A stretch of DNA of 64,000 nt, taken from contig NZ_CP069396.1 of assembly GCF_016887565.1 (NCBI RefSeq), forward strand, positions 6,802,001-6,866,000, read 5' to 3'. Origin of the DNA: Archangium violaceum (GTDB lineage Bacteria; Myxococcota; Myxococcia; Myxococcales; Myxococcaceae). A model generated the notes under the pieces. The model worked only from the letters and a program-made list of their open reading frames with translations. It did not search any database and was not told where the DNA came from. This document shows positions 28,020 through 35,992 of this stretch, in pieces (within the stretch, counting starts at the first letter, position 1; each line of letters opens with the position of its first letter). A program made the translations under genes and the position numbers.

Positions 28020-29189
28020 TCATGGAACCTCCACACGCACGACTCCCGCGAGCCCCGGTGCTCCGACGGATAGGGCCAAGGCTTGACGGGCCGCCGTCTC
28101 CTCGGCCTTCGTGAGGGGCCTCAATCGCCCCGGTGCTGGTTCGCGCAACCCCGCCACCGGAGGCAATACACCCCGGCGCAGGCAGCTCGCCAGCGCGATG
28201 AGCTGCACCACCGGAGCCGATGCGCCCAGTTGCCCCATCGCCGAGGCCGTCGCCGTCAGGAGCTGCCCCTCCGGAACGACCCGCGCGAGCGCCTCCCGCT
28301 CCGCCGCATCGAACGTCGCGTCCGCGCGTCCCGCTCCATCGATGACCTGTATCCCGGGCCTCACCAGTGACGCGGCCACTCTCGCGAGCGTCTCCACCCG
28401 AGACGCCCCCTTGCTTCCATCCGCCCCATCCGCCGCCTCGGCCCACGCCAGCGCCCGAGTCCCCGCGCGCTCCACCGGCTCCAGCACCACCGCAGCCGCG
28501 GCCTCGCCTGGGACGAAGCCCGCCGAGCGCATGCTGTACGGGGGCTCCAGCGACTCCAGGCTCGCGCGATTCGCCGCGCCGCTCGCGCCCAGCTCCACGA
28601 GCACCTCGGGCTCCAACAGCGTGTCCTCCGTGAGCACGATGGCCACGTCCACCGCTCCGGCCGCGAGCGCCCTCTGCGCCGACGCAAGTGCCTGCGCCCC
28701 CGCGTTCGCCCCTCCGAAGGTCATCCCCTCCCCGCGCGCCTTCAGCGCCACGGACACCAACGCGTGCGCGTTGTTCGACAGGTGTTGCAACATCCAGAAC
28801 GGGTGCAATCCCTCCAGGCCGCGCTTCCAGGCCTCGCGGCCGTCCGGCGCCTGCCGTTCGAGCGCCGGCATCATCTCCTCCCAATGCGCGCGCAGCCCGC
28901 CGAAGCCCGCGAAGAGGCCCACCCGATCGCCGCCCCGGACTCCAGCCTGCTCCGCCGCCTCGCGCGCCACCTCCAGGGTGAAGCGCCCCATCCGGCGCAG
29001 GAAGCGGCCCTCCCGGGAGCGTGACGGTTGGACTCCCACGGGCGCCACCAGCCGGCATGCGTACGCCTCGGCCTCGATGCCCTCCGGAGGCCGGGCCGCG
29101 CGTTCTCCCGCGAGCAGCCGCGCCACGCCCTGCTCCACCGTCACGCCGAGCGGCGTCCTCCACGCCCAGCCCGTCACCGCCGCCTTCAT
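28020..29189 (-). CDS. Ketosynthase-like protein without catalytic residues (chain-length-factor-like, pair 2)
   Basis: A 389-residue thiolase-fold protein homologous to FabF/KS. The nucleophile position reads GGANAGAQ, with N162 in place of Cys. The first His motif (HGTGT) has become DGAGRAD near 285-289, and the second His is replaced by Q320 in SAMGQLG. All three catalytic residues are therefore lost while the fold motifs (PGEAAAAVVLE, C-terminal Gly-rich strand) remain. It is coupled by ATGA to the intact KS at 29186-30466, so I infer a KS/CLF-type heterodimer. It resembles KS-beta in spirit but lacks the usual Gln of type II CLFs. Confidence 0.87.
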   Translation of the reverse strand: MKAAVTGWAWRTPLGVTVEQGVARLLAGERAARPPEGIEAEAYACRLVAPVGVQPSRSREGRFLRRMGRFTLEVAREAAEQAGVRGGDRVGLFAGFGGLRAHWEEMMPALERQAPDGREAWKRGLEGLHPFWMLQHLSNNAHALVSVALKARGEGMTFGGANAGAQALASAQRALAAGAVDVAIVLTEDTLLEPEVLVELGASGAANRASLESLEPPYSMRSAGFVPGEAAAAVVLEPVERAGTRALAWAEAADGADGSKGASRVETLARVAASLVRPGIQVIDGAGRADATFDAAEREALARVVPEGQLLTATASAMGQLGASAPVVQLIALASCLRRGVLPPVAGLREPAPGRLRPLTKAEETAARQALALSVGAPGLAGVVRVEVP

Positions 29190-30466
29190 GAAACCCTCCC
29201 GAGTACGAGCGTGACGTTCTGGCCGCCGAAGCCAAAGGAGTTGGAGAGCACGTAGGCCACCCGCGCCGACCGGGGCATGGGGCCGATGATGTCCAGGTCG
29301 CACTCCGGATCCCGCTCCAGGAAGTGCGCGGTGCCCGGAAGCAGATCGCGCTCGAAGGCCAGCAGGCACGAGGCGAGCTCCACCGCTCCCGATGCCGCCA
29401 TCAGGTGCCCCACCGCGCCCTTGATGGAGCTCACGGCGACGGTCTCCGCGTGCGAACCGAGCGCGCCCCGGATGGCCTTCACCTCGGCCGGGTCATTGAG
29501 CGGCGTGCCCGTCCCGTGGGCGTTGATGTAACCCACCGCCTTGGGAGACAGGCGCGCGTGGCGTAGCGCGTTCTCCATGGCACGCCGTGCGGAGGCTCCG
29601 TCCGGCCGGGGAGCCGTCACCCGATAGGCGTCCTGCGTCCGTCCCCAGCCGAGGATGCGCGCCAGGGGCCGCGCCCCACGCAGTTGCGCATGCGCCTCGG
29701 ACTCCACGACGAACATCGCCGCGCCCTCGCCCACCACCAGTCCGTCCCGCCGCCGATCGAAGGGCCGGCATGCGTCCGGGGCATTGCGCGGGGATGGCGC
29801 TCCCAGCCGCGACATGCCCCCGATGCCGAGCGGGTTCACCATGGAGTCCGTGGCACCGCACAGCACCACCGAGGCCTCTCCCCGCTCGATGAGCGCGGCG
29901 GCATGCGCCACGGCGAGCCCTCCAGCTGCACAGGCGGAGACGTGCACCGTCGTCCCACCGCGAAGCCCGAGCAACCGCTGGAGGGCCTCGGCCGCGAGAT
30001 CGAGCCTCGCCCGGAAACGCACGGGTGGCAGGGACGCGGCTGGCTCACGGTCCCAGTGGATGCGGCCCTCGTCGAACAAGGGACCGAAGTCCTCGAGGAA
30101 GGCCTGTTCCAGCCCGAGCGCCACCGAGAGGGACGCCTCCCGTTCCCCGGGGCCGCACCGGGCGCTCCGCCAGGCCTCCTCGGCCGCGAGCAGTCCGAAG
30201 ACGAGCTTGCGATCCCGGAGCGCACCGCTCGCCCCGAGCTCATCGAGCAGCCTCGCTCCAGTCTCAAGCGACGACAGCCGCTCGCGCAGTGAGTGTACTT
30301 CGAGGGGAGGCACCTCTCCCGCGACCTGGGTGGGAAACGTGCGTGCGTCGAAAGCGCGGATGGGGCCGACCGCACCGCGCCCCTCCACCAGTCCATCGAA
30401 GAACGCCGAGGCCCCCACGCCAAAAGCGGACACCACCCCGACACCGGTGACGACGGCGTGTCTCAT
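29186..30466 (-). CDS. Beta-ketoacyl-ACP synthase, catalytic (pair 2)
   Basis: A 426-residue KS of the FabF type with an intact triad: C179 in VSACAAGG, H317 in NAHGTGTPLND and H354 in KGAVGHLMAASG (K349). PGEGA-type motif appears as VVGEGAAMFV, and the C-terminus has SNSFGFGGQN. It would perform decarboxylative Claisen condensation on ACP-bound acyl chains. The start at 30466 overlaps the stop of the upstream gene by ATGA, and its own stop overlaps the inactive partner downstream the same way. The adjacent degenerate KS is its likely dimer partner. Confidence 0.93.
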   Translation of the reverse strand: MRHAVVTGVGVVSAFGVGASAFFDGLVEGRGAVGPIRAFDARTFPTQVAGEVPPLEVHSLRERLSSLETGARLLDELGASGALRDRKLVFGLLAAEEAWRSARCGPGEREASLSVALGLEQAFLEDFGPLFDEGRIHWDREPAASLPPVRFRARLDLAAEALQRLLGLRGGTTVHVSACAAGGLAVAHAAALIERGEASVVLCGATDSMVNPLGIGGMSRLGAPSPRNAPDACRPFDRRRDGLVVGEGAAMFVVESEAHAQLRGARPLARILGWGRTQDAYRVTAPRPDGASARRAMENALRHARLSPKAVGYINAHGTGTPLNDPAEVKAIRGALGSHAETVAVSSIKGAVGHLMAASGAVELASCLLAFERDLLPGTAHFLERDPECDLDIIGPMPRSARVAYVLSNSFGFGGQNVTLVLGRVS

Positions 30467-31521
30467 GGTGCCACCCCCACCAGCTCCACGAGCCCCACCT
30501 CTCCGTCCACACCCAGCGAGAGCACCTGGACTCGGCGTGCCCGTCCTCCCACCAGGAGATCCACCGCCGCCGCCCACGCCAGCGCCGGAGACGCGGCGAG
30601 TGCCTCGCCCAGCACCCGCACGGTGTCGAAGACCTGAATCCCCAGGCGCGCGGCCTCGCTTCCGAGCGTCCCGGCCAGCATGGGTCCCCAGGCCGCGGTG
30701 AGGACGGCATCCACCGGGCCGTGGGCGCCAGCGAGAGCACCCGAGAGCCTCTCCATCGGGATCACCTCACATCGCTCGACATGGGCGAGCGCGGGCTCTT
30801 CCCGCCGGGACGAGAGCGCGAGCAGTCCCGCGCCCTCACCCGGAACCAATCCCCGCCCGGTGAACCCCTCCCGCCCCAGCTCGGCCCAGGTCACCGGGTG
30901 CAGGGCGGAGTCCGCGCCTCCCGCCAGGGCCCGCTCGCACTCTCCACTGGCCACGGTCGCCAGCCCCTCGCGCAGGGCTCGCACCGTCCCGGCCCCTCGC
31001 GAGAAGAAGGCACCATTCGGCCCTCCCACCCCCTCCAGGATGGCCCCGTGGCAGAGCGTGAAGTTGTTCATCAACTGGAAGGCGAACAGCGGGTTGCATG
31101 CGGCGAGCCCCTCGCGGCCGAACCGCTCCATCGAGAGCGTCCCACCCTCGATGCTGGCCCGGAGCATGGCCGTCAGCTCGTCCATCGTTCCGCCCGACGC
31201 CCCCACCCCAAGGAAGGCGCCGATCTCCTCGTGGCCCTCGCTCCAGTGTGCATCGCGAAGGGCCTCACGCATCACCACCGCCGCCAGCCGCGCCCCGCGC
31301 GACATGAGCTTCCGCTGGCGTCCATCCCCCGCGTCCTGAGAGGGCGCGAACGGGGGAACCTCGGCCGCCTCGACTCCGGGGTGCGTGGCCGCGAGCGCAT
31401 GCGTGGTGGAGCGCAGGGGCTTCCCCGCGAGCACCGCGCCTCCGAGCCCGCGCCACCCCACGCCGAAGGCGCTCACCGCGGCCGCACCGACGACGGCCAC
31501 CCCGGGCGGAGTCCCCGTCAT
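30463..31521 (-). CDS. Ketosynthase-like protein without catalytic residues, shortened (pair 1)
   Basis: A 352-residue KS-fold protein, about 50-60 residues shorter than a normal KS. Around the expected nucleophile the sequence is GPNGAFFSRGAG; by alignment to GPxxxVSTAC the Cys is replaced by Gly near 176. No HGTGT or GHxxxAxG motif is present. VPGEGAGLLAL is retained. It lies between two catalytic KS genes with ATGA overlaps on both sides; I assign it as partner of the KS at 31518 because that order (active, then inactive) is repeated in the next pair. A chain-length or scaffolding role is inferred. Confidence 0.83.
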   Translation of the reverse strand: MTGTPPGVAVVGAAAVSAFGVGWRGLGGAVLAGKPLRSTTHALAATHPGVEAAEVPPFAPSQDAGDGRQRKLMSRGARLAAVVMREALRDAHWSEGHEEIGAFLGVGASGGTMDELTAMLRASIEGGTLSMERFGREGLAACNPLFAFQLMNNFTLCHGAILEGVGGPNGAFFSRGAGTVRALREGLATVASGECERALAGGADSALHPVTWAELGREGFTGRGLVPGEGAGLLALSSRREEPALAHVERCEVIPMERLSGALAGAHGPVDAVLTAAWGPMLAGTLGSEAARLGIQVFDTVRVLGEALAASPALAWAAAVDLLVGGRARRVQVLSLGVDGEVGLVELVGVAP

Positions 31522-32723
31522 GCGAGCCTCCGGACCACAAGGCTGGTGTTCGCCCCGCCGAAGGCGAATGCGTTCACCAGCGCGGTCCCGGCCTCCTGGT
31601 GCACGGCTTCTCCCATCACATGCGGGAGCTCGCAGTCCGGATCCGGCGTCTCGAGCCCCGCGCTGGGCAGCATCCGCCCGCCCACCACCGCCTCGTACGC
31701 GCAGACGAGCCCGAGCGCCCCGGCACCGGCCACCCAGTGCCCCAGCGCCCCCTTCACGCTGCCCACGCGCGCCCTCGTCAGGCCGTCCCCGAGCACCGCG
31801 CGGAGCGCCTTCGCCTCGACGGGATCATTGAGCGGCGTGGAGGTGCCATGCGCCTGCACATAGTCCACCGTCTCCACCCCCGCGTCCCGCAGCGCGGCCG
31901 ACATGGCCCGCCGTGCACCATCCCCCTCGGGGTCCGGCGCGGTGAGGTTGTAGGCATCGAGCGAGCGCCCCACTCCGGCGATCTCCGCCCGTGCCTCGCC
32001 GCGCTCGACGGAGAGCACCACCATGGCGGCGCCCTCGCCCACCACGAAGCCATCCCTGCGAGCATCGAAGGGGCGCGAGCACCCCTTGGCGCTCAGGATG
32101 CCCAGGTGTCCGAAACCCGCCAGCATCAGCGGATCCACGTCCGCGCCCACACCGCCGCACAGGGCCACGTCGCAGAGGCCGAGCCGGAGCGCCCGCACCG
32201 CCTCGATGATGGCCGCGCTACCGGAGGCGCAGGCCAGGGACACGGTCTGCGCCGGGCCCCGCGCGTCCCACTCCCCCGCCAGTGCCGAAGCCACCGCCGC
32301 CGGAGACACCACCGAGGCATCGATCCGCTCCGCGAGCGCGGGAGCCCGAGCACCGAAGCGGAGGTGCTCGAACGTCCGTCCCCCCCCCGCCGCCCGAGCC
32401 AGCTCGCACACCGTGGCGAGCGTGGCCCGTCCAGATTCCGCGCCAATGAAGACCCCGAGCCGCTCCGGCGCGACGGATACACCCGCCCGCGTCCAGGCCT
32501 CCCGCGCCGCGCGCCGGGCCAGCCCCATCCGTCGGTCCGGCCCGTCGAGCTCCGGGTCGAGCACGGGAGCGCCGACGGTGCAGGGAAAGCCCTCCACATC
32601 GAAATGAGTGATGGGTCCGATGGCGCTCCGCCCCGCCGCCAGCGCGTCCGCGGTGGAAGGCCAGTCCCGGCCCAGGGCGGAGACCACGCCCACCCCGCGG
32701 ATGAAGACGCGCCGGGCGCTCAC
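31518..32723 (-). CDS. Beta-ketoacyl-ACP synthase, catalytic (pair 1)
   Basis: A 401-residue FabF-type KS with all active-site residues: C165 in SLACASGSAA, H292 in QAHGTSTPLND, and K324/H329 in KGALGHWVAGAG. The C-terminus carries NAFAFGGANTS. The GTG start at 32723 overlaps the stop of the dehydratase gene (GTGA). It differs clearly from the second active KS, so the two pairs may act on different chain lengths or in successive modules. No acyltransferase or malonyl-loading gene is in the window, so malonyl-ACP would come from primary metabolism. Confidence 0.93.
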   Translation of the reverse strand: MSARRVFIRGVGVVSALGRDWPSTADALAAGRSAIGPITHFDVEGFPCTVGAPVLDPELDGPDRRMGLARRAAREAWTRAGVSVAPERLGVFIGAESGRATLATVCELARAAGGGRTFEHLRFGARAPALAERIDASVVSPAAVASALAGEWDARGPAQTVSLACASGSAAIIEAVRALRLGLCDVALCGGVGADVDPLMLAGFGHLGILSAKGCSRPFDARRDGFVVGEGAAMVVLSVERGEARAEIAGVGRSLDAYNLTAPDPEGDGARRAMSAALRDAGVETVDYVQAHGTSTPLNDPVEAKALRAVLGDGLTRARVGSVKGALGHWVAGAGALGLVCAYEAVVGGRMLPSAGLETPDPDCELPHVMGEAVHQEAGTALVNAFAFGGANTSLVVRRLA

Positions 32724-33187
32724 GGCTCCTCCGAGGAGCCGTGGAGCCACACGTTGAGGACCTCGCGGCGTTTGGCGATCAACGAGGCGTGCTTCACCTG
32801 CGCGAAGGCGAACGTCAGCTCGGCCTCGGCGACGAGCTGCTCGTCCACTCGGGCGAACGCCCGCACCTGGCCGCCGTCCTCGCTCGCGGTGAGCCCCTTC
32901 GCCTCCAGGAGCATCTTGTCCCCCGGCCGGACGAGCCGCCGGAACTTGGCGCGCTCCACCGACACCAGCAGCGCGTGCAGGTCCGAGCGGCCCCGCGTGC
33001 GCATCGTCGCCTCCAGCAGGACGCCGCCGAGCTGCGCGAGCGACTCGAGGATGAGCGCGCCGGGCATCACCGGGTGCCCCGGGAAATGGTCGACGAAGAC
33101 GTCATCGGCGAGCGAGACGCACTTGACGCCCAGGGCCCGCTCGGGCGGTTGAAGCTCGGAGATCCGGTCCAGCAGCACGTAGCGCAT
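32720..33187 (-). CDS. FabZ-like 3-hydroxyacyl-ACP dehydratase
   Basis: A 155-residue hot-dog-fold protein. The catalytic His lies in DHFPGHPVMPG (H34) and the acidic residue in ESLAQ (E48), both as in FabZ. It would dehydrate the 3-hydroxyacyl-ACP made by the ketoreductase to a 2-enoyl chain. No classical enoyl reductase is encoded in the operon, so double bonds could be retained unless a host FabI or the flavoprotein acts. It is the first gene of the minus operon; ATG 33187 is the only start giving a FabZ-like N-terminus. Confidence 0.92.
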   Translation of the reverse strand: MRYVLLDRISELQPPERALGVKCVSLADDVFVDHFPGHPVMPGALILESLAQLGGVLLEATMRTRGRSDLHALLVSVERAKFRRLVRPGDKMLLEAKGLTASEDGGQVRAFARVDEQLVAEAELTFAFAQVKHASLIAKRREVLNVWLHGSSEEP

Positions 33188-33318
33188 GCGGGGCAGGGAG
33201 CATAGGCGCCCTCGCGAGCCCCGCCCAGGGGGCTTCTGATGCACGGAACTCCTTGACCCGGTGAGGGGATGCCGTGCCTTGATTCGGCCCTCCCTACCCA
33301 ACGTCCCCTGGAGCCTCG
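33188..33318. promoter_or_regulatory. Divergent promoter region between KS operon and radical SAM operon
   Basis: 131 bases between the FabZ-like start (minus) and the radical SAM start (plus). TTGACC near 33252 could be a -35 for the plus unit, and TATGCT on the minus strand just upstream of the FabZ start could be a -10, but neither has a convincing partner box. The head-to-head layout alone supports coordinated control. Confidence 0.45.
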
Positions 33319-35028
33319 ATGGACTGCACCACCTGCGGACCCACGCCCACGCCTCGGAAGGACCGGCCCCACACCTTCCTCCTGCACGAGATGTCCCGGT
33401 GCCCGACCTGCCGGACCGAGGTGGAAGGCCGCGTCGTCCTGCGCGACGAGCAGGTCTACTCGCTCCAGCACTGCAACACGTGTGGCCCGTCGGAGCTGCG
33501 CATCTCCAACGACGCGAAGGCCTACATCCAGTCGTTCCTGGCTCGGGGCGAGGTGCCGGAGGGACTCCAGGGCGATCACATCTTCAAGCACACCACCTCC
33601 ACCTGTCCCCACTGCCTGTCGCTGGTGCGCGCCGAGGTGGTCATCCGCGAGGGACAGGTCTTCTTCAAGAAGACGTGCGAGAAGTGCGGCCCGTCCGAGG
33701 CGCTCGTCTCGGAGGATGCGAAGTACTACGTGAAGGCCTACTCCTTCGCGCGCGCCGGCACCGAGCCGCTGAAGTTCGCCGCCGAGGTGAAGCACGGCTG
33801 CCCCACGGACTGTGGAACGTGCGGTGACCACGAGCAGCACACGTGTCTGCCCATCGTGGAGATCACCGACCACTGCAACCTCGAGTGCCCCATCTGCATC
33901 GTCAACAACCAGTACGCCAACCACCTGGACCCCGAGGTCTTCCGGAGCATGGTGGACACGCTGGTGCGCAACGAGGGCCAGTGCGAGTCGATCGCGCTCT
34001 CGGGCGGCGAGCCCACGAGCCACCCCAAGCTGTTCGAGCTGATCGAGATCGCCAACCGTCCGGAGATCGGCCGCGTGGTGGTCATCACCAACGGCCTGCG
34101 GCTGGGGAGGGACCGGGCCTTCGCCGAGCGCCTGAAGGAGACGGGGGCCTACGTGGGCCTGCAGTTCGACGGTTTCACCGCCGACACCCACGAAAAGATC
34201 CGCGGCCGGGACTTGTGCAAGGAGAAGGCTGCGGCGCTGGCGATGATCAAGGAGCTGAAGCTGCCCACGCAGCTCATCTTCGTGGCGACGCGCGGGGCGA
34301 ACGAGCACCAGATCGGCCAGATGGTGGAGCTGTTCCTCTCCGAGGACCACTTCCTGTCGCTCAACTTCCAGCCGGCGGCCTTCACGGGCTTCGGAGGCGG
34401 GCGCTTCCCGCATGACCCGATGGACCGGCTCACCATCCCGGGCGTCATCAAGGCCATCGAGGAGCAGACGCAGGGCAAGCTGAAGATGAGCGACTTCTCG
34501 CCCCTGCCCTGCTCGCATCCGCAGTGCGTGTCGCTGACGTACCTGCTGCGTATGGATGATGGCAGCTACATGCCGTTCGGTCGCTTCGTGGACTTCAAGC
34601 AGCACGGCACGCTGCTGCGCTCGTCGGCGACCCTGGGGGCCTCGCCGGAGATCCATGACGCGCTCAGCGACGTCATCCACGACGTGTTCGCCCGGCAGGA
34701 CGAGGTCGAGCGCGGCCCGGAGGTCCTCAAGGCGCTGCGGCGCTCGCTGGACGTGATGTTCCCGGACCGGCCGGTCTCCGCGAAGGAGGCGGTGCGGATC
34801 GGCGAGCAGCAGGCCAAGTCCATCTTCCTGCACCACTACATGGACCGGCACGACTTCGACCTGGAGCGGCTGCGCAAGTGCTGCCACCACTACCCGCAGG
34901 TGGACGGGCGCATCATGCCGGCATGCGGCTTCAACATGTTCCACCGTGGCGCCGCGAAGGGGCCCGAGACACCGACCGCCCCCTGGGGCAAGAAGCCCTG
35001 GTCGATGCCGCTCCCGGTCCTGCCATGA
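33319..35028 (+). CDS. Radical SAM protein of the Tes-like group with two zinc-ribbon-like repeats
   Basis: A 569-residue paralogue of the radical SAM protein at 21840. The radical SAM motif is C186-N-L-E-C190-P-I-C193, preceded by C161-P-T-D-C165-G-T-C168. The N-terminal 150 residues hold two copies of a CxxC...CxxCGPSE module (C28/C31-C52/C55 and C96/C99-C120/C123), whereas the paralogue has one. SGGEPTSHP and a C-terminal CCHHYPQVDG...PACGFN follow. Multiple Cys sites suggest auxiliary Fe-S or rubredoxin-like centres as in Tes. Predicted to form or break a bond at an unactivated carbon. Coupled by ATGA to the next SDR. Confidence 0.9.
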   Translation: MDCTTCGPTPTPRKDRPHTFLLHEMSRCPTCRTEVEGRVVLRDEQVYSLQHCNTCGPSELRISNDAKAYIQSFLARGEVPEGLQGDHIFKHTTSTCPHCLSLVRAEVVIREGQVFFKKTCEKCGPSEALVSEDAKYYVKAYSFARAGTEPLKFAAEVKHGCPTDCGTCGDHEQHTCLPIVEITDHCNLECPICIVNNQYANHLDPEVFRSMVDTLVRNEGQCESIALSGGEPTSHPKLFELIEIANRPEIGRVVVITNGLRLGRDRAFAERLKETGAYVGLQFDGFTADTHEKIRGRDLCKEKAAALAMIKELKLPTQLIFVATRGANEHQIGQMVELFLSEDHFLSLNFQPAAFTGFGGGRFPHDPMDRLTIPGVIKAIEEQTQGKLKMSDFSPLPCSHPQCVSLTYLLRMDDGSYMPFGRFVDFKQHGTLLRSSATLGASPEIHDALSDVIHDVFARQDEVERGPEVLKALRRSLDVMFPDRPVSAKEAVRIGEQQAKSIFLHHYMDRHDFDLERLRKCCHHYPQVDGRIMPACGFNMFHRGAAKGPETPTAPWGKKPWSMPLPVLP

Positions 35029-35780
35029 GCACCCAGAGCGGCCGATTGCTGGAAGGGCGGCTCGCGCTGGTGACGGGCGGCTCCCGAGGGCTGGGCCGGG
35101 CCATCTGCCTGTCCCTGGCCCGCGAGGGAGCCTCCGTCGCCTTCAACTACGTGCGCGCGGACGCCGAGGCGGAGAAGACGCTCGCGGCGCTCCGGGAGCT
35201 GGGCGCTCGGGCGTGGGCGTTCAAGGTGTCGGTGCTGGATCGCCCCGGCCTGCAGGAGATGGTGCGCACGCTGGAGAAGGAAGCCGGCGTGGTGGACGTG
35301 CTCGTGAACAACGCGGGCATCGGCCAGGTGGTCCCCCTGGCGCTGATGGAGGAGGAGGACTGGGACCGGATGATGGACGTCAGCGTGAAGGGGGCGTTCC
35401 TGACGTCGCAGGCGGTGATGCGGGGAATGGTGCGCGAGCGGAGGGGGCGCATCCTCAACATCAGCTCGCTGGCCGGGGTGAAGATGATGCAGGCGCCGGT
35501 GCACTACTGCGCGGCGAAGGCGGCGATGAAGGGCTTCACCGAGGGGCTGGCGAAGGAGCTGGGGCGCTACGGCATCACCGTGAACTGCCTGGCGCCCGGC
35601 GTGCTGAACGAGGGTGTGAGCCACAACCTGCCCGACAACCGGCTGCAGGAGTTCCTCCGGCACTGCGCGCTCGGGCGGGTGGGCACGGTGCAGGAGTGCG
35701 CCGAGGTGGTGACCTTCCTCGTCTCGGACCGCAACAGCTACATGACGGGCAGCACCGTCGTGCTGGACGGAGGCGTGTGA
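35025..35780 (+). CDS. Short-chain dehydrogenase/reductase, paralogue of the SDR at 16291
   Basis: A 251-residue classical SDR with TGGSRGLG (residues 17-24), NNAG (95-98), Ser 147/148 and Y161-x3-K165. The N-terminus LLEGRLALVTGG and the PGVLNEGVS and MTGSTVVLDGG motifs match the SDRs at 16291 and 19462, so one subfamily has three members in this cluster. It likely acts on a product of the preceding radical SAM enzyme or on the same intermediate series. Start overlaps the radical SAM stop (ATGA). Confidence 0.92.
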   Translation: MSTQSGRLLEGRLALVTGGSRGLGRAICLSLAREGASVAFNYVRADAEAEKTLAALRELGARAWAFKVSVLDRPGLQEMVRTLEKEAGVVDVLVNNAGIGQVVPLALMEEEDWDRMMDVSVKGAFLTSQAVMRGMVRERRGRILNISSLAGVKMMQAPVHYCAAKAAMKGFTEGLAKELGRYGITVNCLAPGVLNEGVSHNLPDNRLQEFLRHCALGRVGTVQECAEVVTFLVSDRNSYMTGSTVVLDGGV

Positions 35781-35782
35781 CG

Positions 35783-35977
35783 ATGGGCGAGGAGAATCCG
35801 CCGTCCCCGCTGCCCTTTCCGACGAGCCTCTGTCACCGCTGTGCCGCGCCGCCGAAGTACGTGCGGACGAAGACGTCCACGTTCATCCTCTGCCCGCTGC
35901 TGCCGAACAAGTACCCGCCCCAGCCGGTGCTCAGGTGCCCGCTCTTCCGGCCGAAACCACCAGACACGGAGAAGTAG
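35783..35977 (+). CDS. Small four-Cys protein
   Basis: A 64-residue protein beginning two bases after the SDR stop with GGAGGCGTG-type sequence upstream. It contains CHRC near residue 17-20 and two further Cys (LCPLLPNKYPPQPV flanked by Cys), spaced as in a small zinc ribbon or Fe-S binding protein. Tight spacing places it in the radical SAM-SDR operon, where it might be an electron carrier or an accessory subunit. No family recognised. Confidence 0.65.
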   Translation: MGEENPPSPLPFPTSLCHRCAAPPKYVRTKTSTFILCPLLPNKYPPQPVLRCPLFRPKPPDTEK

Positions 35978-35992
35978 CGAGCCGCCGGAGGC

